From: an uncultured Planctomycetaceae bacterium
GTDB lineage: Bacteria > Planctomycetota > Planctomycetia > Planctomycetales > Planctomycetaceae
Assembly (NCBI GenBank): GCA_903898975.1
Contig: CAIUHT010001220.1
Coordinates: 1-5,084, forward strand
Length of the DNA stretch: 5,084 nt
Direction of reading: 5' to 3'
Shown here: positions 1 through 5,084 of the stretch, piece after piece
Position numbering within the stretch: position 1 is the stretch's first letter
How the letters are laid out: every line of letters starts with the position of its first letter
Notes under the pieces: model-generated
What the model saw: the letters and a program-made list of their open reading frames with translations, nothing else
Told to the model about the DNA's origin: nothing
Databases searched by the model: none
Program-made: the position numbers and the translations under genes

Positions 1-149
1 CGGTGTCGCAGCATCCCGGCCGCATCCTGCCGGGCTCTCGTCGATCAGGTGCGGTTGATGGCTTGGTGGCCGGTATATTCGCTACGCCCGGCAGATCACG
101 GTTCCACCGGCACCGACTGGGCAAACTCCTCGCTTTTTACGTTTCTTTC

Positions 150-179
150 TTGACGCGTTCGGTTCTCGGAGTCGAGAAT
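150..179 (+). promoter_or_regulatory. Putative sigma70-type promoter for the FHA gene
   Basis: TTGACG at 150-155 matches the -35 consensus at five of six bases. An 18-base spacer leads to GAGAAT at 174-179, a four-of-six match to the -10 box. It sits in the most AT-rich part of the left edge, just after a T-rich run at 134-150. Transcription would begin near 186, which leaves about 50 bases of leader before the preferred GTG at 240. Consensus match is the only evidence, and planctomycete promoters are often poorly conserved. Confidence 0.3.
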
Positions 180-239
180 TGCGAGTGGGGGCCTAAGGTG
201 GGCTCTGTTTCTCTCGACCTGTTGCCTTGGAATCCAGCC

Positions 240-839
240 GTGTTTGCCGAGCTTGTCCCCTTGGCGGGTGGCGACTCCATCGTGTTGCACCGCGATATCA
301 ACATCGTGGGCCGCGAGCAGGAGGGTTGCGATGTGGTCATCGACAACAAGAGCGTGTCGAAGATGCATTGCATCGTGGTCAAAACCGACGGCTGCCTGTT
401 CGTCCGCGACCTGGCCAGCACCAACGGGACGCGCGTGAATGGTCAGAAGGTGGTGCGCGGGGCACTGTTGCCCAACGACGTGCTGCAGTTCGCCAGTGAA
501 AAATACCGCGTGCATCTCTCCGCCTCGGCACCGGGTTCGCAGGTCCCGAACCAGGGGTTAAACGGCACGATTCAGCTCGACTTTCCCAATGAGAGCCTTC
601 CGCGGGACGAGTTTCCGCGTGAAGATTTTCCGAGGGGGCATTTTGAGTCGGACCCCCTGCGGTCCGAGCCGTCCGAACTCGAGCTCTCGGACGAGCCGGT
701 GGCCCCTCCCTCAGCCGCCCGCCCAGCGGGCTTGGGTTCCGACATCTTGCGGGGCAAGGTGATCATTCCCGAGGGGGGCATCGACCTCAATCAGATCGAT
801 GCCCTCGAAGATCTCGACGACCCGTTGAGCAATCCCTGA
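240..839 (+). CDS. Small FHA-domain (phosphothreonine-binding) protein
   Basis: Predicted 199-residue cytoplasmic protein with one forkhead-associated domain, a fold that binds phosphothreonine on partner proteins, usually downstream of Ser/Thr kinases. The domain covers about residues 10-92. It shows the conserved Gly-Arg (G24-R25), the S-x-x-H block (S40, H43), and the N-G-T and following N-G block (N62-G63-T64, N67), so the binding pocket looks intact. After it comes an acidic, disordered-looking linker with pentads of the form [L/F]-P-R-x-x (about 115-144), a Pro/Ala stretch, and a 34-residue tail rich in Ile, Leu and Asp. The reading frame is open back to base 3. I chose GTG 240 because it gives M-F-A-E-L-V-P-L-A-G-G, the usual start of planctomycete FHA proteins, with GGA eight bases upstream. 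GTG 198 is the alternative. Codons before 198 look noncoding and overlap a promoter. No kinase or phosphatase is adjacent, so the partner is unknown. Confidence 0.88.
   Translation: MFAELVPLAGGDSIVLHRDINIVGREQEGCDVVIDNKSVSKMHCIVVKTDGCLFVRDLASTNGTRVNGQKVVRGALLPNDVLQFASEKYRVHLSASAPGSQVPNQGLNGTIQLDFPNESLPRDEFPREDFPRGHFESDPLRSEPSELELSDEPVAPPSAARPAGLGSDILRGKVIIPEGGIDLNQIDALEDLDDPLSNP
582..671 (+). repeat. Degenerate pentapeptide repeat in the FHA protein linker
   Basis: About six consecutive five-residue units (15 bases each) start with Leu or Phe. The central ones read LPRDE, FPRED and FPRGH; the flanking ones are weaker. The arginine codons differ between units (cgg, cgt, agg), so the copies have diverged at DNA level while keeping the same amino acid pattern. 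This suggests an old repeat held by selection on the protein, not a fresh slippage product. Confidence 0.6.
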
Positions 840-856
840 CAGGGCTCCGGGTGGCG

Positions 857-946
857 GCCTCCTCATCTCCAGCGGAATCGGGCCGGCTTGCCGCGGAGGC
901 TTGAGCCGAGTTTGCCTCCCGCCAGGCGACCCACGCTGGCCGGGAG
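857..946 (+). terminator. Possible terminator hairpins after the FHA gene
   Basis: Two stems lie close behind the FHA stop codon. The stronger pairs 916-925 (CTCCCGCCAG) with 936-946 (CTGGCCGGGAG), giving ten base pairs with one bulged C and a ten-base loop. The first pairs GCCTCC at 857-862 with GGAGGC at 895-900, extended by GCGG/CCGC inside after a bulge. No T-run follows directly; the nearest is TTTT at 956-959. It is therefore not a textbook intrinsic terminator, and folding may simply reflect high GC. Confidence 0.3.
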
Positions 947-1094
947 TGGCACGCGTTTTCTGGCGCTGCCGAGTGCGGTCGCAGCGACTGTAGCGGTTGA
1001 GAGAGGCCGAAGAACGAGGTTCGCCCGCCTCACACGTCGGGGCGTCTTCCCATCGGGGCCGACCCTGCGGGCTCCGCCGGCTCCCCAAGCACAG

Positions 1095-1123
1095 TTTCCC
1101 CATCCCGGCCGATGATCTAAAAT
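1095..1123 (+). promoter_or_regulatory. Possible promoter for the DUF1501 operon
   Basis: TAAAAT at 1118-1123 matches the -10 consensus at five of six bases and is the clearest AT-rich spot in the intergenic region. With a 17-base spacer the -35 position is TTTCCC at 1095-1100, only three of six. A start near 1130 would give a leader of about 185 bases containing the 1149-1163 and 1270-1288 stems. The call rests on the -10 match and position only. Confidence 0.25.
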
Positions 1124-1269
1124 GCCAAGGCAGGGGGGCGTCCTTCCAACCCACTCACTGGGTCGGGGAAACCGGTGTCCGCATCTCGGGCCAGGGGCCC
1201 GGGCCAATTCGCCGGTCCTGTGCGCCTCTCTCAACCAGTCCGCCCAACCCGGCGGGCCGGATGTGTCCT

Positions 1270-1288
1270 GGCATCGCCTGGCGATGCC
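1270..1288. promoter_or_regulatory. Perfect 8-bp inverted repeat before the DUF1501 start
   Basis: GGCATCGC at 1270-1277 and GCGATGCC at 1281-1288 are exact reverse complements separated by CTG. As RNA it would form a compact 8-bp stem with a three-base loop ending 26 bases before the ATG at 1315. As DNA it is a 19-bp palindrome of the size many dimeric regulators bind. No T-run follows, so it is unlikely to terminate transcription. Operator, leader hairpin affecting ribosome access, and chance are all possible. Confidence 0.4.
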
Positions 1289-1314
1289 CCGAATTCAGCT
1301 GACGAGCCTTTCAC

Positions 1315-2655
1315 ATGCCTCACCTCCTGCCCCGGCCGGGACGTTTCTGCGATGGCCTGACCCGCCGCTCGTTCCTCGAGATTGGCGGCCTCTCGTTCGG
1401 GGGCCTGGCGGGTGGGCTGACCCTCCCGCAACTGCTGCGGGCCGAGCAGCGCCAGGGGCGCGGTTCGTCCAACCGGTCGATCATCATGGTCTACCTCTCG
1501 GGGGGGTTGGCTCACCAGGACTCGTTCGATCTCAAGCCCGACGCCCCGGCGGGCATTCGCGGTGAGTTCAACCCCATCGACACCAATGTCCCCGGGCTGC
1601 AGGTCTGCGAACTGCTCCCCCGGCTGGCGGGCATGACCGACAAGTACGCCGTCCTCCGTTCCATCGTCGGCCTGCGGGACGAGCACAGCAGCTTCCAGAC
1701 CATCACCGGCTACTCGATGGGCGAGACACAGCGCGATGGCAAACCGAGCTTCGGTTCGATGGTCTCGCGGGTCCTGGGACAGACCGATCCTGTCGTCCCC
1801 GCGTTCGTCGACCTGTTCCCCACCATGCAGCATCGCCCCTACAACAGCCCCGGCCCGGGCGTGCTGGGGTCGAAGTACGCCGGGGTCCGCGCCGATGGCG
1901 AAGATCTCGCCAGCATGAAACTGCGATTCATCTCCCCCACGCAGTTGGGCGACCGCCGTCGGCTGCTGGAGGAGATTGACCGCCTGAAGCAAGGGCTGCC
2001 CGGAGAGCGGCTGGCCGCCGCCGACAATGCCACCCAGCGGGCGTTCGACGTGCTCACCTCCAGCCGGCTGGTCGATGCCCTGGATGTCGAGAAAGAAGAC
2101 CCCGCCATCCGCGAGCGGTATGGCAAGGGCTCGTCCAAGCACCAGGGCGATGGGGCTCCCTTGTGGAACGACCAGTTGCTGATGGCCCGCCGGCTGGTTG
2201 AGGCGGGAGTGCGGTGCGTGACCGTCGCCTACGGCTTCTGGGACACCCACGGCAACAACTTCAGCCACCTGCGGGGCAATCTCCCGGTGTTTGACCAGGG
2301 GATCTCGGCCCTCATCGAAGACCTGCACCAGCGAGGGCTCGATCGCGACGTCACCGTCGCCGTCTGGGGCGAGTTCGGGCGGACTCCCAAGATCAACAAG
2401 GATGCGGGGCGCGATCACTGGGCGCGGGTCAACAGTGCCCTGCTCGCCGGGGGTGGGTTCCGCACCGGTCAGTTCATCGGGACGACCGACTCCCTCGCCG
2501 ACTCGGCGAAGGAACGTCCCGTCCACTACCTCGATGTGCTGGCGACACTCTACGCGGCGATGGGAATCGACCCGCATGAACTGGTCCGCGACATGCAGGA
2601 CCGCCCCATTCCCATTCTGCCCAGTTCGACCCAGGTGATCCGCGAGCTGGTCTAG
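1315..2655 (+). CDS. DUF1501 family protein with Tat signal
   Basis: Predicted 446-residue protein of the DUF1501 family, which is greatly expanded in Planctomycetota and has an alkaline phosphatase/sulfatase-like fold. Its biochemical role is not settled. The N-terminus carries a twin-arginine signal (T16-R17-R18-S19-F20-L21) followed by a Gly/Leu-rich hydrophobic stretch to about residue 41, so it should be exported folded through Tat. Family blocks in order: the strand S-I-I-M-V-Y-L-S-G-G with H67, D69 and D72; 'WDTHGNNF' at 309-316; 'WGEFGRTP' at 351-358; and 'GRDHW' at 365-369. The Asp and His residues are candidate metal or catalytic ligands by analogy with the fold. Length is normal and the frame intact. 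ATG 1315 puts the RR motif at a typical distance, although no clear Shine-Dalgarno is visible. The stop shares one base with the next gene's GTG. DUF1501 genes commonly pair with DUF1549/DUF1553 genes, but none is seen here. Confidence 0.95.
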   Translation: MPHLLPRPGRFCDGLTRRSFLEIGGLSFGGLAGGLTLPQLLRAEQRQGRGSSNRSIIMVYLSGGLAHQDSFDLKPDAPAGIRGEFNPIDTNVPGLQVCELLPRLAGMTDKYAVLRSIVGLRDEHSSFQTITGYSMGETQRDGKPSFGSMVSRVLGQTDPVVPAFVDLFPTMQHRPYNSPGPGVLGSKYAGVRADGEDLASMKLRFISPTQLGDRRRLLEEIDRLKQGLPGERLAAADNATQRAFDVLTSSRLVDALDVEKEDPAIRERYGKGSSKHQGDGAPLWNDQLLMARRLVEAGVRCVTVAYGFWDTHGNNFSHLRGNLPVFDQGISALIEDLHQRGLDRDVTVAVWGEFGRTPKINKDAGRDHWARVNSALLAGGGFRTGQFIGTTDSLADSAKERPVHYLDVLATLYAAMGIDPHELVRDMQDRPIPILPSSTQVIRELV

Positions 2656-3944
2656 TGGCCCTCTCCCTCGACTACCTGCTCGGCCTGGGGGTCTGGTTGG
2701 TGACCCTCCCCCTGCTGTTGTGGTTGTCGCTGGTCTGGCGGCGGTCGCTGCGGCGGCGGCAGCGTTCGCTCACGCGGGCCAACCTCGCCCTCTCCCTCTG
2801 GCTGCTGCTGGTCTGCCTCACGGGCTGCGAACTCTACTTCGCCTTCCTCTACGACCAGAGCGACTCGTTCAACCGCACGAACGTCTCGCAAAAGTGGTTT
2901 GCCCGGTGGGTCACGCAGAAGCCGCTCATTTTCACCGGCCGCGAGGGAATTCCCTATCGCGATGACCGCGACTTCCCCAAGGCCCTCCAGCCCGGGCAGC
3001 AGCACGTCGTCTTCGTGGGCGACAGCTTCACCTTTGGGCACGGGATCCGCCGGGTCGAAGACCGGTTCAGCAATCGCGTGCGGGCCGCCTTCGACCAGCG
3101 GGCCCCCAACCAGGTTCTCGTCACCAACATCGCCGACGCCGGGAAAGACCTGTACTGGGTCAGCGAAGTCGCCGATCGGCTGGCGACCCATCGCCTTCCC
3201 GTCACCACGCTCGTCTACGTTCTCTGCCTGAACGACATCGAGAGCTTCGACCGCGAACGCCTGGCCCCTCCGGCTCCGCCCCCCGCCGCTCCCCCCTCGG
3301 CGTGGAACTCGTTCGTCAGCCTGCTCGCCGCTCCCTACCACTGGCTGGTCAAAGAGACGTACTTCCTCAAATTTGTCGATCATCGGCTGCAGTGGGCCCG
3401 CGTTCCCCGGGCCACCAGTTACTACGCCGATGTCGAGGAGTCGTACCAGGGCCCGGCGTGGCAGAAGATGTTCGCCCAGTTGCTCGACCTGCGGAAAACC
3501 TGCCGCGACGCGGGCATAGACCTGCGGGTCGTGGTCTTCCCCTTTTTGCACAACCTGGGGCCCAACTACCCCTTTACCAAGGCGCACGAGCAGATCGTCG
3601 CCGCGTGCCAGCAACAGCAGATTCCCTGCCTCGATCTGCTTCCCGTGCTGCAGCCCCACGCCCGCGAAAACCTGACCGTCAGCCTGTTCGACGCCCACCC
3701 CAACGAGCGGGCTCACGCCCTGGTCGCACCAGTCATCGCCGACGAATTCCTCGCCGACCTCTGGAACAAACCTGGCCCATCGGGCACTCCCCCCGCTGAG
3801 CCCGAGCCCCAGCCGTCCGAGCCCCAGCCGTCCGAGCCCCAGCCGTCCGAGTCCGAGCAGCCCGGGCCGACACAGCCCAAACTCGACCAGCCCGAAACCA
3901 AGGCCAACGACCTTCCACAGCGCGAGACCCCGCCCGCCCCATGA
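2655..3944 (+). CDS. Membrane-anchored SGNH/GDSL hydrolase-like protein
   Basis: Predicted 429-residue protein. Two hydrophobic helices (about 5-28 and 42-66) flank a strongly basic loop (R29-R41). By the positive-inside rule this puts both N-terminus and main domain outside the cytoplasmic membrane. The domain (about 115-370) has the SGNH signatures: nucleophile S124 in 'VGDSF', G163 as likely block II glycine, N193 in 'CLNDIESF', and D346-x-H348-P-N as the Asp/His pair. A complete Ser-Asp-His triad suggests an esterase, acetylhydrolase or acyltransferase acting on an envelope or exported glycan; the substrate is unknown. A Pro/Ala insert lies at 204-216, and a 57-residue disordered tail (373-429) contains exact EPQPS repeats. 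The start is GTG 2655, overlapping the DUF1501 stop by one base, which suggests coupled translation; no Shine-Dalgarno is obvious. 'LTGC' at 55-58 resembles a lipobox but lies inside helix two. The stop overlaps the next ATG. Confidence 0.9.
   Translation: MALSLDYLLGLGVWLVTLPLLLWLSLVWRRSLRRRQRSLTRANLALSLWLLLVCLTGCELYFAFLYDQSDSFNRTNVSQKWFARWVTQKPLIFTGREGIPYRDDRDFPKALQPGQQHVVFVGDSFTFGHGIRRVEDRFSNRVRAAFDQRAPNQVLVTNIADAGKDLYWVSEVADRLATHRLPVTTLVYVLCLNDIESFDRERLAPPAPPPAAPPSAWNSFVSLLAAPYHWLVKETYFLKFVDHRLQWARVPRATSYYADVEESYQGPAWQKMFAQLLDLRKTCRDAGIDLRVVVFPFLHNLGPNYPFTKAHEQIVAACQQQQIPCLDLLPVLQPHARENLTVSLFDAHPNERAHALVAPVIADEFLADLWNKPGPSGTPPAEPEPQPSEPQPSEPQPSESEQPGPTQPKLDQPETKANDLPQRETPPAP
3804..3848 (+). 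repeat. Three exact 15-bp tandem repeats in the hydrolase tail
   Basis: The unit GAGCCCCAGCCGTCC is present three times without a mismatch (3804-3818, 3819-3833, 3834-3848) and encodes E-P-Q-P-S three times. Partial units flank it: Ala-Glu-Pro before, and Glu-Ser-Glu-Gln-Pro after. Exact identity and a length divisible by three suggest recent in-frame slippage in a tail that tolerates length change. Confidence 0.95.
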
Positions 3945-5084
3945 ACGTTCACGAGCGGTTTGGCGTGGTGCCGGTGATCAATGCCACTGGCTCGGTGACC
4001 CGCCTGGGAGGAGCGTTGGTACCCGAGGCGGTCTTGCAGGCGATGGCGGAAGCGGCGGCCCACGCCGCCTCGCTTGAGGAATGGCAGGCGGCTGCCTCCC
4101 GCTGCATCGCCCGGCACACTGGCGCTGAGGCGGGACTGGTCACTGCGGGCTGCTCGGCGGGATTGTTCCTGGGAACTGCGGCGATCCTGGCTGGGCTCGA
4201 CCGGGGACGGATGGAACAACTGCCGGCACTCCGCTCCGACCGGCGCGAGTTTGTTGTCGCCCGCGAACAGCGCAATGGCTACGACCATGCGGTGCGGGCC
4301 GCCGGGGCGACCCTCGTCGAGGTGGGGTTCAACGAGATCGTGGCGCACGCCGGGGTCCGCCGGACCGAAACCTGGGAGTATGAAGCCGAGTTCACCGAGC
4401 GGACCGCCGGGGTGCTGTATGTCGCCGCCCCCCACGCCCAGCCTCCCCTCGCCGAACTCGTGGCGGCCGCCCATCGGCATGGAATTCCCGTGCTGGTGGA
4501 TGCGGCGGGGGAAGTGCTCCCCCGCCAGCGGCTTCCCGACCTGGTGGCGAGCGGTGCCGACCTGGTCGCCTGCAGCGGGGGAAAGGCATTACGCGGGCCG
4601 CAGTCGTCGGGGTTGCTGTGCGGCCGGCGCGAGCTCATTTTCTCGGCGGCCCTGCAGTTGCTCGACATGGATGATCATCCGGTCCTCTGGTCGCCCCCTG
4701 TCGATTGGGCGCCCCCGGGGTGGTCGGGAGGTCCTCCCCGGCATGGACTGGGCCGGCTTGCCAAGGTGTCGAAAGAAGAGATCGCCGGAGTGCTCACCGC
4801 CCTCGACCTGTTTTATGGAGGCCACTACCAGCGCGAGCGGGGGGACCAGCTCCGCCGACTGGCCCAGGTGGCCCGGGCGATTCCCGCCCCCGCGACGGCC
4901 CGGCTGCTTGATCCTGCCGATGGCGAGAGTTTCCCGACGCTCGAAGTGCACGTCGGCGGGAGGGATGCCTACGCAATCTGCCGACGGCTGCGAGCCGGGC
5001 AGCCCCGGGTCTTCGTGGGGCACGGCCAACTCGCCGAGGGGGTGCTGGTGGTGCATCCGCTGTGCCTCAAAGACGCGGAGGTTC
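3941..5084 (+). CDS. SelA-like PLP-dependent enzyme, 3' end missing
   Basis: The first 381 codons of a fold-type I PLP enzyme related to SelA and DgaE (aminotransferase class V-like); no stop occurs before the window edge. Visible landmarks: 'VINATG' near the N-terminus (N14), the phosphate-cup loop 'TAGCSAGL' (68-75), 'NGYDHA' with H116, which probably stacks on the cofactor, D187 in 'VLVDAAGE' for the pyridine nitrogen, and K215 in 'SGGKALRGPQ' as the Schiff-base lysine. Later blocks 'LDMDDH' (241-246) and 'RHGLGR' (267-272) match planctomycete homologues. True bacterial SelA is about 460 residues with an extra N-terminal domain; that domain is absent, so selenocysteine synthesis is unlikely. 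A lyase or related reaction on an amino acid or amino sugar acid, as in DgaE, is more plausible, but the substrate cannot be read from sequence. ATG 3941 overlaps the hydrolase stop as ATGA, implying translational coupling. It probably lacks only its last few dozen residues. Confidence 0.9.
   Translation, partial: MNVHERFGVVPVINATGSVTRLGGALVPEAVLQAMAEAAAHAASLEEWQAAASRCIARHTGAEAGLVTAGCSAGLFLGTAAILAGLDRGRMEQLPALRSDRREFVVAREQRNGYDHAVRAAGATLVEVGFNEIVAHAGVRRTETWEYEAEFTERTAGVLYVAAPHAQPPLAELVAAAHRHGIPVLVDAAGEVLPRQRLPDLVASGADLVACSGGKALRGPQSSGLLCGRRELIFSAALQLLDMDDHPVLWSPPVDWAPPGWSGGPPRHGLGRLAKVSKEEIAGVLTALDLFYGGHYQRERGDQLRRLAQVARAIPAPATARLLDPADGESFPTLEVHVGGRDAYAICRRLRAGQPRVFVGHGQLAEGVLVVHPLCLKDAEV

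Larger units (their letters stand above)
840..1314. other. 475-base intergenic region without a convincing gene
   Basis: Open frames exist on both strands here, as expected at this GC content. None gives a recognisable protein, a good start signal or protein-like composition. They also run into the FHA or DUF1501 genes in other frames. The region does hold hairpins after the FHA stop, one AT-rich -10-like spot near 1118, a small stem at 1149-1163 (ACCCA, five-base loop, TGGGT) and a perfect 8-bp stem at 1270-1288. The simplest reading is a terminator followed by a promoter and a leader of roughly 185 bases for the downstream operon. No tRNA, riboswitch or known small RNA was recognised. Confidence 0.6.

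Noticed and set aside
69..92. GCCGG/CCGGC stem around TATATT near the left edge, as terminator or promoter
   Set aside because: Only five base pairs with a 14-base loop. The TATATT has no -35 at proper spacing, and nothing about the upstream gene is visible.
880..892. 13-base sequence gggccggcttgcc shared between the gap and the PLP-enzyme gene (4750-4762)
   Set aside because: Short and GC-rich, one copy lies within coding sequence, and the flanks do not match; most likely chance.
1055..1086. GGGGCCG / CGG-CT-CCCC hairpin in the gap
   Set aside because: Imperfect stem with a bulge in very GC-rich sequence and no associated T-run or conserved feature.
863..1234. Small open frames on both strands in the intergenic gap as possible hidden genes
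   Set aside because: Arg/Pro/Gly-rich translations without motifs or plausible start signals. They overlap each other on both strands, as expected by chance.
1231..2577. 448-codon open frame on the minus strand opposite the DUF1501 gene
   Set aside because: It mirrors the codon structure of a confident gene. The translation has no recognisable domain, and long antisense frames are expected with GC-rich third positions.
2652..3716. 354-codon open frame on the minus strand opposite the hydrolase gene
   Set aside because: Gly/Glu/Gln-rich composition with no domain, complementary to a gene with a clear SGNH triad; a shadow frame.
3713..4480. 255-codon minus-strand frame with DGWGS repeats
   Set aside because: The repeats are the reverse complement of the EPQPS-coding repeats, and the frame spans two confident + strand genes.

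Overview
The window reads as part of a chromosome from a high-GC member of the Planctomycetota. The evidence is family content: a Tat-exported DUF1501 protein, a short FHA protein with the planctomycete-style opening 'ELVPxxGGD', and a membrane-anchored SGNH hydrolase with the 'YDQSDSF...W' block seen in that phylum. GC-rich codon use and weak or absent Shine-Dalgarno sites fit. I cannot name a genus.

Layout, all genes on the + strand. (1) 1-239 is upstream DNA holding a plausible sigma70-type promoter. (2) 240-839 encodes a small FHA-domain protein with an acidic linker and a distinct C-terminal tail. (3) 840-1314 is a 475-base gap with no convincing gene. It has hairpins just after the FHA gene (possible terminator), one AT-rich -10-like spot near 1118, and a perfect 8-bp palindromic hairpin 26 bases before the next start codon. 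(4) 1315-2655 encodes a DUF1501 protein with a twin-arginine signal. (5) 2655-3944 encodes a two-helix membrane protein with a periplasmic SGNH/GDSL hydrolase domain and a proline/glutamate-rich repeat tail. (6) 3941-5084 encodes a SelA-like PLP-dependent enzyme that runs off the right edge.

Genes 4-6 are tightly packed. The DUF1501 stop shares one base with the GTG of the hydrolase gene, and the hydrolase stop overlaps the ATG of the PLP-enzyme gene as ATGA. This argues for one transcript with translational coupling. The first two products should act outside the cytoplasmic membrane and the third in the cytoplasm, so any shared pathway is not obvious. The FHA gene looks like a separate transcription unit.

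Nothing here amounts to a clearly new defence or mobile system; I see no tRNA, rRNA, CRISPR, IS or integrase. The most unusual points are the coupled DUF1501/SGNH/SelA-like trio without the usual DUF1549 partner, the palindrome in its leader, and the two pentapeptide-repeat linkers.
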